NCBI GenBank assembly: GCA_023548195.1
Contig: JAJHZJ010000532.1
Span: 700,001-764,000, forward strand
Length of the DNA stretch: 64,000 bases
Reading direction: 5' to 3'
From: Bettongia penicillata ogilbyi
Lineage: Eukaryota > Chordata > Mammalia > Diprotodontia > Potoroidae
Shown: positions 22,401-32,652 of the stretch, one piece after another
How positions within the stretch are numbered: the first letter of the stretch is position 1
Layout: every line of letters starts with the position of its first letter
The notes under the pieces: model-generated
Told to the model about the DNA's origin: nothing
Database searches by the model: none
The model's input: only the letters and a program-made list of their open reading frames with translations
Position numbers and translations under genes: made by a program

Positions 22401-23580
22401 GGGTTTTTTTAATTCCTTCATTATAACTTTCAACACAGTGCGCTATCTTTTATATTGAAAATTATCTTTGTCTCCAAGACATAGATTTAATCAAAGCAAT
22501 TTCTGCCATTAGCTGAGTGAGGCTCTACCAAGCAGACTCTTTTCCTCTCTTTCCTATTTACCTTTTCTCTTCTACATTGTTAGAACCTAAGAAACTGAAT
22601 TCCCAAGTGGGTAAAAGTGGCAGAAACTCTTGAATAAGCCAATTTTTAGTCCTAACCCTGGGCTCAAAATACCACCTTCACAAGAACAAATTAAGAAATT
22701 TCTAGATCACAGTTCATCTGAAAAACTGTGGGTTTTAAGGGACTGCAAGCTCAAGGAGCCAATAAGTCATTATGGCAGCCAAGAAACTAATGTGATCTTG
22801 GGCAGCTGAGAGAGGGAAGAACATGAGTATTCAGAATGGGAAAGGTGATCATCAATCTGGCAACCACCTAGTCCAAGCATATCTGGAATATTGCGATCAG
22901 TGTACAGCACTGCATTTTAGGCACAACACCAATAAGCTTTGTTTAAAAAGGAATGATCAGGGTGATTAAGAGCAAATCAAATGAGGACTGACTGAATGAA
23001 CCAAAGGTAGGGGGAGAACAAACAGGATTCTGACAGAGAATTCTAGCCACTTAACCCCTGCCAGGTATTCAGTAGGTACACATTTTGTACAGCCTGTATT
23101 GAGATGTTTTGTGCGGTCCCTGACATTTACTTGCATAATCTACATACATTACTAAGTGCAGACCCATTAAGGATAATATTCCTGTAGTTTCTGATGGCAG
23201 TGTTTTGGTCCTCACTTGCTATCTCAATCCATACTACTTCCACAAGGAGATGACTCAGCCGTTTGTCCAACACTTGATTGCTGACGTACTGTGGGCTGAA
23301 CACATGGATGTGATCCATGAAGGGCCTTTTTATTTCACTCCTCAATCTTAGTTGTTTAATAAGCTGGATCCTAAATGAAGCCTTTTAAAAAATGTTCTGT
23401 TAATGAAGTCAGTGGTGTGTGCCTGATATCAGCTTTTATTATTGCTTGATGTCCATCTGAAAGCATTTTTGTAGGTTTTTGACATGTTTCTAATATGCTC
23501 TAATAACTTTTAAACAATTTTCTCATTTTTTGTCATGCATTAATTTTGTCATGCATCAAGAATTAATATTCCTATAGATT
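22400..23580. other. Mostly unassigned; possible L3/CR1-like fragment
   Basis: About 22860-23040 resembles (weakly) the reverse complement of the repeat at 51815-52300. No gene is apparent. The short minus-strand open frame at 23127-23345 has no motif that I recognise. Confidence 0.35.
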
Positions 23581-23581
23581 T

Positions 23582-23850
23582 TTTTTTTATGATCAGGAAT
23601 AGCTAAACAAATTATAAATGAATCCAATGGAATATTGCTGTGTTATATGGGAAGAAAAATACAATACAAAGAAGCATGGAAAGACTTACATGAACTGATG
23701 CAAAGTGAAGTAAGCAGAACCAAGAAAACAGTATACACAATAACTGCCACAATGTAAATAACCATCACCAAAAAACAATTGTAACAGGATGCTGTAGAAG
23801 TATACAGAATAAGCTGTCACATTCATGTACCACAAGCTATTTATCTAGTC
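23582..23850 (+). mobile_element. L1 3'-region fragment
   Basis: 'atagctaaacaaattataaatgaatcc', 'catggaaagacttacatgaactgatgcaaagtgaagtaagcagaaccaagaaaacagtatac' is the ORF2-end region of marsupial L1. It is truncated at both ends. The following 23860-24100 may be antisense L1 as well, but this is less clear. Confidence 0.65.
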
Positions 23851-24254
23851 ACCAACTGAATGGTATCTACCCTGTTTCTAGTTTTTTGCTGCTAAAAGTT
23901 CTGACATAAATATTCTGTTGTATGTGGGACTTTTATTTCTATCTATACAGTAATTCTTTGGTAGTTTGGTATGGCAATGAATAAGTAAATTAATTTAGGT
24001 TGTATGGTCACTTGTGTCTTGACAGGTAGATTCCCATGTACTTTATACTGTCCAGAGTTATTTTGAATGGAACTTCTCTTTCTCTGTCCCTTTTTTGTAA
24101 CATGAGGAATCTATCTGTAGAGCACATAATTCTCTATTTTAGAATTTATCTAGTCTCTAAATATAGATTTCTAAGTCAACTTTGCTTAATGAGTTATCAA
24201 TAATGACATCAGTTTACATGATTTCATTTAACCCTCACCATAAACCTATGAAAC

Positions 24255-24480
24255 AAGGAGTTGTTGTTCCTGTCTAACTCTTCATGACACCATTTGAGGT
24301 TTTCTTGGCAAAGACACTCGAGTGTTTGCCATTTCCTTCACCAGCTCATTGGACAGATGAGGAACTGAGGCAAACAGGGTTAAGTGACTTGCCCAGGGTC
24401 ACCCAGCTAGTAAGTGTCTAATGACAGATTTGAACTCATGAAAATGAGTCTTCCTGACTCCAAACCCAGCAGAATCAGTG
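24255..24480 (-). mobile_element. Marsupial tRNA/CORE SINE, antisense, near full length
   Basis: Reads 'ttgttgttcctgtctaactcttcatgacaccatttgaggttttcttggcaaagac', then 'ttgccatttccttcaccagctcatt', 'acagatgaggaactgaggcaaacagggttaagtgacttgcccagggtcacccagctag', and the antisense head. It is the same family as 34450-34705 (antisense) and 51541-51782 (sense). Confidence 0.8.
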
Positions 24481-24574
24481 TTCCACAGCTATTAATACCC
24501 TCCTTTGACAAAGGAGGAAAAAGAGATTCCGAGGAATTAAATAACATCCCCACCTTCTTATAACTGATGTTGCT

Positions 24575-24785
24575 GCTATTGCTTGTCCTTTGTTCTCAAA
24601 GAGGAGCATGACCTCAGGGAAGTGATGCCATGACTTGCAAGTGACTTGGATTTAAGTGAGGCAGGACTGTGAAAAGTCACCAGCCTCACTTTCTCCTCCA
24701 GAGCCATCTGGGTCCATAATGCCTGCAGATGGCCCCAGATACAGTGTTAAGCTAAGGTCTTTCCCAGGTAGGTTAGGAAAGAAAT
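24575..24785 (-). mobile_element. RTE-tailed SINE (RTESINE-like)
   Basis: The best preserved of three copies: 'gcttgtcctttgttctcaaagaggagcatgacctcagggaagtgatgcc', 'agtcaccagcctcactttctcctccagagccatctgggtcc', 'gatggccccagatac'. It lies about 215 bp upstream of the HAL1 element H2. Confidence 0.65.
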
Positions 24786-25000
24786 GAGGCCAAGAAATGG
24801 CCTCTTTTACCTAAGCCAAAAAAAAAAAAAATCAATCTGGGAGAGGAAGACCCTCAGTTTCAGGCCAGAACAGAAACAATTGCTATTTACGCTCAATCTG
24901 AGCCATCAAAACACAAACAAGGACCAAGGAAGGCCAAGTTGGGACCTAATGATGGCCCATCAGTGAGAGCCAGACTTATTTGGGTTAAAAAAAAAAAATT

Positions 25001-26440
25001 GGGTGCAGCCAAGATGGCAGAGTAGAAGCAGGAACATGCCTGAGCGCTCCCTCCAAATCCCTCAAAATACCTGTAAAAAATAACTCTAAACAAATTCTAG
25101 AGCAGCAGAAGTCACAAAATGACAAAGTGAAACATATTTTTGGCCCAAGACAATCTGGCAGGACAACAGAAAGGGTCTTTTCCACCTACTCAGAGTGGAG
25201 TATGGCCCACGCTGCACCAACACAGATGGGACTGGAGCAGACCTCAGGGTGTGGAATCACTGGCAGCTGCTGCAGTTTCCAGCCTTCTCAATTCACAAAC
25301 ACCAAAGACAGTTTCTAAGGTCAGTGAAACGAGTGAGATGGGAACGTGGTCCAGCCCCAGCCTCAGGGTGGCAGCAGCCACTGCAGCAGAAGTAGCAGCT
25401 TCTGGAGCTCTCGGCCTACAGATAGTGGGGGAAATGAGCAGCTGAGCTGGGTCACAGTCCTGAGTGGCAGTCCTGGGGTGGGGAGGAACACTGGTGGGGT
25501 GGAGCAGGTGGTGGCTGCGAAAAGGGAATCCTACTTACAGAACCAGTGTAGAAAAGAATGCTTGGATTGCTCACAGATTAAAATGTACGCCAAGAGAGAA
25601 GTAAACACCTCTCCTTTGATCATACCCTTTAGAGGAACTGAGAACTAATACATCACTAGAGATAACTCTTAAAACAGCTGCACAAGACCTCTGAAACGGG
25701 GAGTAGTATACCCTCCACTTAAAAAAGAGCTCAAAAGTCAAGTAATTGGCTGGAAAAATGTCCAAAATGGCGGGGGGGAGGGGGGGAAGAATAAGACTAT
25801 ACAGACCAACAAGCACAGACCAGACCAGTACGACGAGTGCAGACCAGCATGGAGCAGCATGGACAGGACCCAGAACAGGAATCAGGGTGCCACCAACAGC
25901 AGTACCCAGATTTCTCAACCCACAAATGCCACAGACAGCTTCAAAGGTGAGTGGGAGGGCTCCTTCACCCAGGAGAGAAGGGTTCAGTCTGGAGCTCCCC
26001 CAGCAGGCACTACAGTAGCAGCTGCCATTTTCAGAGCCCTCCAACTAGAGCCCCTGGGGGAACTGAAAGGCTGATCAAATCTCAGCCCTCAGTAGCAGCC
26101 ATGGGAGATCTCTGCCTAAAGTCCATGAGGGAATTGAGCCACTGATCTGATTCTCAGCCCTGAGCTCCACCCAGGGGTGAGGAAGAGCGCTGGTGTGGAA
26201 CTGTAGGCAGTACTGGTGAGGGAATTCAATTACAGATTCTGGCAGAAAAGTTTTTGGTTGCTCCAAGACCAGTGTGCAAGTCAGGACAGGAATAAACACC
26301 TCTGACTTGACTGTGCCACCTTGGAGGAACTGAGAACTTATAGGTCTCCAGAGTATCCCCTCCTCTTGACAAAGGTCTCAAAAGTCAAGTAACTGGCTGG
26401 GAAAATGCACAAAACAGGGAGAAAAAAAAGACTATAGAAG
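25001..26440 (+). promoter_or_regulatory. H2 doubled 5'UTR
   Basis: Two diverged copies of the same 5'UTR lie in series (about 25250-25790 and 25905-26430). Each passes through a 'cacaaa-acca-agacag' block, GC-rich 'gcagcag' text, 'gtaaacacctct' or 'aataaacacctctga', 'gaggaactgagaact', and 'ctcaaaagtcaagtaa-tggctgg-aaaatg' immediately before an ORF1-like start. A degenerate ORF1 start (about 25758-25800) therefore sits between them. Duplication is seen directly; a promoter role is inferred. Confidence 0.6.
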
Positions 26441-26856
26441 GCCACCTTCTTGGTGAGCAAGTATTCAATCTTTTCAGATGAGGAAGAACAAAGCATAACA
26501 TCAGAGGAAGTCAAGGCTTCTGCGTAAAAAACCTCCAAAAAAAATATGCAATGGTCTCAGGCCATGTAAGAGCTCAAAAAGGACTTTGAAAATCAAGTAA
26601 GAGAGGTGGAGGAAAATTTGGGAAGAGAAGTGAGAGTGATGCAAGACAATAATGAAAAGGAAGTCAACAGCTTGCTAAAGGAGACCCAAAAAAATGCTAA
26701 AGAAAATATCACCTTTAAAAATAGGCCCACTCAATTGGGAAAAGGGGTCGAAAAAGTCAAAGAGAAGAAGAATGCTTTAAAAAGCAGAATTAGCCAAATG
26801 GAAAAGGTGGTTCAAAAGCTCACTGAAGAAGACAGTTCTTTAAAAATTAGAATGGA
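26397..26856 (+). pseudogene. H2 ORF1, N-terminal piece
   Basis: The longest frame in this piece starts at 26606 and gives the coiled-coil part of ORF1p with degenerate heptads (MEENLGREVRVMQ, SRISQMEKVVQKLTEEDSSLKIRME). It is cut off where H3 begins at about 26857. Earlier codons lie in other frames and contain stops. Confidence 0.75.
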
Positions 26857-27501
26857 GGGGGGAAGAGCCAAGATGGTGGAGCAGAAAGACTCACATATGC
26901 TAGATCCGAACCCACAGTCCATAAATTACCTATAAAAAGAACTCCCAATGGGTTCTGGAGCAGTGGAAGCTGCACAGCAATGGAGTGGAGAACATTTCTG
27001 TTCCAGAGAGCCCTGAAAAACTGACCCCAAAGGTCCGTCGGGCAGCAGAACTGCCCTGGACACACAGCCCCAAGAGCAGATCAGAGCAGGCTACAGGGAC
27101 AGAATCTCTGGCGGCCACGAAGATCCCTCCACCCACAGGCGCTACAGGCCAGTAAGAGAGTCTTCTGGACTGGCCGAGAAGGGAGCGGGGTGTCTCCGTG
27201 GCTCGAGTCCCCTTGGGAGGAAGAGGCGGCAGACAGAGGCACCCACAGCAGGTGGGAAATCGGGTGCATTACTGAAGGTCTCCCCATAAAACCCCTGAGG
27301 GAACTGAGCCTGGGAGGCGGTAATGCCCCCACCTGAGCACCTGAACTTAATCTCTCACTGAATAGCAGATTCTGCCCCCGCTGAAAGCCCTGAGGCTGGG
27401 GAGCAGCATTTGAATCTCAGACTCCAAGCACTAGCTGGGTGGATCTGGAGGTGAGGTGGGGGTGGAGAGGAATCTCAGAAGTCAAGTAACTGGCTGGGAA
27501 A

Positions 27502-28576
27502 ATACCCAGAAAAGGGGAAAAAAAATAAGACCATAGAAGGTTACTTTCTTGGTACTTTCCTTTCTGATGATAAAGAACAATGCTTCCCATCAGGGAAAGA
27601 CATAAAAGTCAAGGCCTCTGTATCCCAAACATCCGAAATAGATATCCAATGGGCTCAGGCCATGGAAGAGCTCAGAAAGGATTTTGAAAATCAAGTTAGA
27701 GAGGTGGAAGAAAAACTGGGAAGAGAAATGAGAGAGATGCAAGAAAACCATGAAAAAGAGGTCAATACCTTGCTAAAGGAGACCCCCAAAAAAAGCGGAA
27801 GAAAAATAGGCTCACTCAATTGGCAAAAGAGGTTCAAAAAGCCAATGAGGAGAAGAATGCTTTCAAAAGCAGAATGAGTCAAATGGAAAAAGAGGTTCAA
27901 AAGCTCACTGAAGAAAATAGTTCTCTCAAAATTAGAATGGAACAGATGGAGGCTAATGACTTTATGAGAAACCAAGAAATCACAAAACAAAAACCAATAG
28001 AATGAAAAAATGGAAGAGAATGTGAAATATCTCATGGGAAAAACACCTCACCTGGAAAACAGATGCAGGAGAGACAATTTAAAAATTATGGGACTACCTG
28101 AAAGTCATGATCAAAAAAAGAGCCTAGATATCACCTTTCATGAAATTATCAAGGAAAACTGCCCTGATATTCTAGAACCAGAGGGGAAAATAAGTATTCA
28201 AGGAATCCACAAATCATTGCCTGAAAGAGATCCAAAAAGAGAAACTCCTAGAAACATTGTGGCCAAATTCCAGAATTCCCAGGTCAAGCAGAAAATATTG
28301 CAAGCAACTAGAAAGAAAGAGTTCCAGTATTGTGGAAATACAATCAGGATAACACAAGATCTAGCAGCTTCTACATTAAGGGATAGAAGGGCGTGGAAGA
28401 GGATATTCCAGAAGTCAAAGGAACTAGGACTCAAACCAAGAATCACCTACCCGGCAAAACTAAGTATAATACTTCAGGGGAAAAACTAGCCTTTCAATGA
28501 AATAGAGGACTTTCAAGCATTCTTGATGAAAAGACCAGAGCTGAAAAGAAAATTTGACTTTCAAACACAAGAATGA
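27502..28576 (+). pseudogene. H3 ORF1, multiply broken
   Basis: The start codon is lost (ATA at 27502), and the frame is interrupted near 27785 (run of C and A), near 27999 (CCAATAGAATGA giving a stop) and at 28487-28489 (AAAAACTAG). The longest piece, 28010-28489, holds the RRM-like domain (RRDNLKIMGLPESHDQKKS) and most of the C-terminal domain (ITQDLAASTLRDRRAWKR, RITYPAKLSI). The last two lesions recur at the same places in H5, so they predate the insertion. Confidence 0.85.
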
Positions 28577-28700
28577 GAAGAAGCATGAAAAAGGAAACAG
28601 CAAAGAGAAGTCATAAGGGACTTACCAAAGGTGAACTGTTTACATTCCTACATGGAAAGACAATATTTGTAACTCTTAAAACTTTTCAGTGTTGGTGGGA

Positions 28701-28783
28701 CCACACACAGACGTACACACACACACACGCACACATACACACATGTACATGCGTGCATGCACACACACATGCACGCACACACA
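28701..28783 (+). repeat. Interrupted (CA)n microsatellite in H3 3'UTR
   Basis: About 80 bp of CA with GT/GC interruptions at the conserved HAL1 position. It is longer and less pure than in H4. Confidence 0.9.
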
Positions 28784-29741
28784 GAGACAGAGAGCACAGA
28801 GTGAATTGAATAGGATGGGACCATATCTTAAAAAACATTAAGGTAAATGGTGAGAGAGAAATTTAGTGGGAGGAGAGAGGGAGAAATGGAATAGGGTAAA
28901 TTATATCTCATTCAAGAGGCAAGCAGGAGACTTTTTAGTGGAGGGAAAAAGAGGAGAGATGAGAAGAAAACATGAAGTTTACCCTCATCACATCCGACTA
29001 AAGGAAGGAGTAAAACACACACACATTTGGTATGAAAATCTATCTTACAGTACCGGAAAGTGGGGGAGAAGGAGATAAGCAGGGAGGGAGGGATGATGGA
29101 AGGGAGGGTAATGGGAGAAGGGAGAAATTTGAAGCAACACTCAGGGAGGGACAGGATGAAAAGACAGAATAGAAACAATGGGGGGCAGAATAGGATGGAA
29201 GGAAATACAGTTAGTCTTACACAACACTACTATTATGGAAGTCATTTGCAAAACTACACAGATATGGCCTATATTGAATTGCCTGCCTTCCCTAAGGGAA
29301 TGGGTGGGGAGGGAGGGATGGGGAGAATTTGGAACTCAAAGTTTTAGGAATAACTGTTGAGTATTGTTCTTGCTACTAGGAAATAAGAAATACAGTTAAT
29401 GGGGAACAGAAAGTCATCTGGCCCTACAGGACAAAAGAGAAGATGGGGACAAGAGAAGGGAGGAATGATAGAAGAGAGGGCGGATTAGTGATAGGGAAAA
29501 TTAGAATGCTTGGTGTATTGGGGTGGGGGGAGGGGATAAATGAGGAGAAAATTTGGAACCCAAAATTTTGTGAAAATGAATGTAAAAAGTTAAATAAATA
29601 AATTTGTATTTAAAAGAAAAAGAAAAACAACTGACCTGGAAAGTAGATCCAGGAGAGACAATTTAAAAATTATGGCATTACCTGAAAGCCATGATCAAAA
29701 AAAGAGCCTAGACATCATCTTTCATGAAATTATCAAGGAAA

Positions 29742-30555
29742 GAAGGGGCGGAGCCAAGATGGCGGAGTAGAAGGACGCAAGTTTACAAGCTCCAATCCAC
29801 AGCACACAGAATTAATGTAAAAAGAGATCCGCGTAACTTCTGGACCACTGAAAGGGGTACAGAAATGGAGTGGAAGAGATTTCGGTGCCAGGGAGTCCTG
29901 GAGACCCGTCCCCAGGGTCTGTTGCCCTGGAAAGCGGACCCCACCCCCAGCGCTGCCCTGGCCACGGCCCCAGAGAAGCTGACCCGAGCAGGCTTCAGGG
30001 ACAGAAGCTCCGGCAGCCGGGAAAGTCCCTCCGCCCACAGAAGCTACAGGTCAGCGAGAGAGGCGAGGCTGGAGGAGGGGAGCGGAGTGTCTCCACGACT
30101 CGGGCCCCCTCGGGAGGAAGCGGCGGCGGCAGAGACGGGGGCAGGAAGCAGCGGAGGCAGAGGCGTGGGCGGCAGCAGAGGCGGCCGCCCAGACTCCCTC
30201 AGCAGCAGGCAGGATCCTCATTACAGAAGGTCTCTGCATAAACAACCTGAGGGAGCTGAGCCTGCGAGACAGCCCTGCCCCACCCCCGCTCCGCTCTATT
30301 ACTCAAGGCCTCTGCATAAAGCCCCTGAGGGAGCTGAGCCTGGGAGGCGGCCCCCCGCACCCGCTCCGTTCCTGAAGGTCTCTGCATAAAGCCCCTGAGG
30401 AGGCCGAGCCTGTGAGGCGGCCCTGCCCCCACCCCAGCACCAGAACTAAAGCTTGCTGCGGAAAGCCCATTTAAACCTCAGACCCCAAGCACTAGCTGGG
30501 CGGATCTAGGCGGGGGTGGACAGAAATCTCAGAAGTTAAGTAACTGGCTGGGAAA
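29742..30555 (+). promoter_or_regulatory. H4 5'UTR: CpG-rich retrotransposon promoter
   Basis: About 0.8 kb of GC- and CpG-rich sequence, a striking local contrast to the AT-rich intron. It begins with GGGGCGGAGCCAAGATGGCGG (GC-box-like plus YY1-like), which in L1 elements generally sets transcription start. It contains three tandem units (30229-30441). An antisense transcript to TBCA could arise here if the region is unmethylated, which is inference. Confidence 0.65.
30229..30441 (+). repeat. 5'UTR tandem unit, three copies
   Basis: Three units start at 30229, about 30307 and about 30377. All share CTCTGCATAAA, then CCTGAGG, then GAGCCTG, then CCCCGC or CCTGCCCC. H1 has two such units, H3 and H5 one. 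Confidence 0.8.
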
Positions 30556-31664
30556 ATGCCTAGAAAAGGGAAGAAAAATAAGACTATAGAGAGTTTTTTC
30601 CAACAAATGCAAATGATCCCAACATTCGGATCTGATGACGAGGACGAGGACATATTCTCGCCATCGGGGAAAGATGTGGAGGGCGGGGCCTCAGTACCCC
30701 AGACACCCCAGGGGGGTGGAGGGTGGGCTCAAGCCTTGGAAGAGCTGAAAAACGATTTTGAAAAGCAAGTTAGACAGGTGGAGGAAAAGCTGGGAAGAGA
30801 AATGAGAGACATGCAAGAAAAGTATGAAAAACGGGTCAATACCTTGCTAAAGGAGACCCAAAAAAATGCTGAAGAAAATAACACCTTGAAGACTAGGCTC
30901 ACTCAACTGGCAAAAGAGGTTCAAAAAGCCAATGAGGAGAAAAATGCTTTCAAAAGCAGAATTAGCCAAATGGAGAAAGAGGTTCAAAAGCTCACTAAAT
31001 TTAATAGTTCTCTCAAAATTAGAATGGAACAGATGGAGTCTAATGATTTTACGAGAAACCAAGAAATCACCAAACAAAACCAAAAGAATGAAAAAATGGA
31101 AGAGAATGTGAAATATCTCATGGGAAAAACAACTGACCTGGAAAATAGATCCAGGAGAGACAATTTAAAAATTATGGGACTACCTGAAACTCATGACCAA
31201 AAAAAAGAGCCTAGACATCATCTTCCATGAAATTATCAAGGAAAACTGCCCTGACATTCTAGAACCAGAGGGCAAAATAAATACTGAAAGAATCCACCGA
31301 TTACCACCTGAAAGAGATCCAAAAAGAGAAACTCCTAGGAACACTGTGGCCAAATTCCAGAACTCCCAGCTCAAGGAGAAAATCTTGCAAGCAGCTAGAA
31401 AGAAACAATTTCAGTACTGTGGAAATACAATACAGGATAACTCAAGATCTAGCAGCTTCTACATTAAGGGATCAAAGGGCATGGAATAGGATATTCCAGA
31501 AGTCAAAGTAACTAGGACTCAACCCAAGAATCACCTACCCAGCTAAACTGAGTATAATACTTCAGGGGAAAATATGGTCTTTCAATGAAACAGAGGACTT
31601 TCAATCATTCTTGATGAAAAGACCAGAGCTGAAAAGAAAATTTGACTTCCAAACACAAGAATGA
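30556..31664 (+). pseudogene. H4 ORF1, nearly intact but frameshifted
   Basis: From the genuine start (30556) the first 225 codons are open. They contain a basic N-terminus with a PIP-box-like segment (KKNKTIESFFQQ, residues about 6-17), an acidic/serine stretch (SDDEDEDIFSPSG, about 25-37), a coiled coil (about 70-165) and the RRM start (RRDNLKIMGLPETHDQ). An eighth A in an A-run (about 31199-31206) shifts the frame. Coding text continues at 31193-31489 until another one-base insertion near 31431, then runs on to the family stop at 31662-31664. Only small indels separate it from an open frame, which fits a young insertion. Confidence 0.87.
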
Positions 31665-31797
31665 GAAGAAGCATGAAAAAGTAAACAGCAGAGAGAAGTC
31701 TTAAGGGACTTACCAGAAGTGAACTGTTTACAGTTCTACATGGAAAGACAATATTTGTAACTCTTAAAACTTTTCAGTATCTGGGTAGTTGGTGGGA

Positions 31798-31842
31798 CCA
31801 CACACACACACACATGTACACGCATGCACGCACACACACACA
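31798..31842 (+). repeat. (CA)n microsatellite in H4 3'UTR
   Basis: CA run with TG/CG interruptions at the conserved HAL1 position. Confidence 0.9.
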
Positions 31843-32652
31843 GAGACAGAGAGCACAGAGTGAATTGAATAGGATGGGACCATAGCTTAAAAGAAATTAA
31901 GGTAAATGGTGAGAGAGAAATGTAGTGGGAGGAAAGAGGGTGAAATGGAATGGGGTAATTATATGTCATTTAAGAGGCAAGTAGGAGACTTTTTAGTGGA
32001 GGGATAAAGAGGAGAGCTGAGGAAAAAAAAAAAAAAAACAAGAAGTTTACCCTCATCACATTTGACTAAAGGAAACCTATCTTACAGTATAGGAAAGTGG
32101 GGGGAAAGGAGATAAGCAAGGGGGGGGGATGATGGAAGGGAGGGCAAAGGCAGGAGGGAGCAATTTGAAGTCAACACTTGGGGAGGGACAGGATCAAAAG
32201 ATAGAAGAGAAACAATGAGGGACAGAATAGGATGGAGGGGTAATTCAGTTAGTCTTACACAACACGACTATCAGGGAAGTCATTTGCAAAATTACACAGA
32301 TATGGCCTATATTGAATTGCCTGCTTTCCCAGAGGGAATGGGTGGGGAGGGAGAGATGGGGAGAATTTGGAACTCAAAGTTTTAGGAACAACTGTTTAGT
32401 ATTGCTGTTGCTACTAGGAAAGAAGACATACAGTTAAGGAGGAATAGAAAGTCATCTGGCCCTACAGGAGAAAAGAGAAGATGAAGACAAGAGAAGGGAG
32501 GGATGACAGAAGAGAGGGCAGATTGGAGATAGGGAAAATTAGATTGCTTGGGGTATTGGGGTGGGGGGAGGGGATAAAAGGGGAGAAAATTTGGAACTCA
32601 AAATTTTGTGAAAATGAATGTAAAAAGTTAAATAAATAAATAAATAAATAAG

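Larger units (their letters stand above)
26857..29621 (+). mobile_element. H3: HAL1 element nested in H2
   Basis: Full-length HAL1 (GGAAGAGCCAAGATGGTGGAG start; ORF1; CA tract; two L1-type 3' termini; 'gttaaataaataaat' end), inserted into the coiled-coil coding part of H2. No target duplication is visible. Instead H2 resumes about 100 bp further on in ORF1, so the insertion was accompanied by a target deletion, or H2 had already lost that piece. It is the same subfamily as H5, as judged by shared ORF1 lesions and 5'UTR text. Confidence 0.85.
29742..32652 (+). mobile_element. H4: young full-length HAL1 element nested in H2
   Basis: Starts GAAGGGGCGGAGCCAAGATG and ends in (AAAT)n, with a perfect 12-bp duplication ttatcaaggaaa (29730-29741, 32653-32664). 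It keeps an intact AAGATGGCGG YY1-type site (29756-29765), a CpG-rich 5'UTR, the true ORF1 start and most of ORF1. I regard it as the youngest or one of the two youngest copies (with H1). There is no ORF2. Confidence 0.9.

Noticed and set aside
25746..26145. Short overlapping plus-strand frames in the H2 5'UTR
   Set aside because: They overlap in several frames, resemble nothing known and are interrupted in the sister 5'UTR copy.
29060..29347. Open frames in HAL1 3'UTRs (also 4205-4513, 41417-41716, 48960-49280)
   Set aside because: Gly/Arg/Glu-rich frames come from the GGGA/GAAGGGAG purine repeats of the 3'UTR. They are not conserved in frame between copies.
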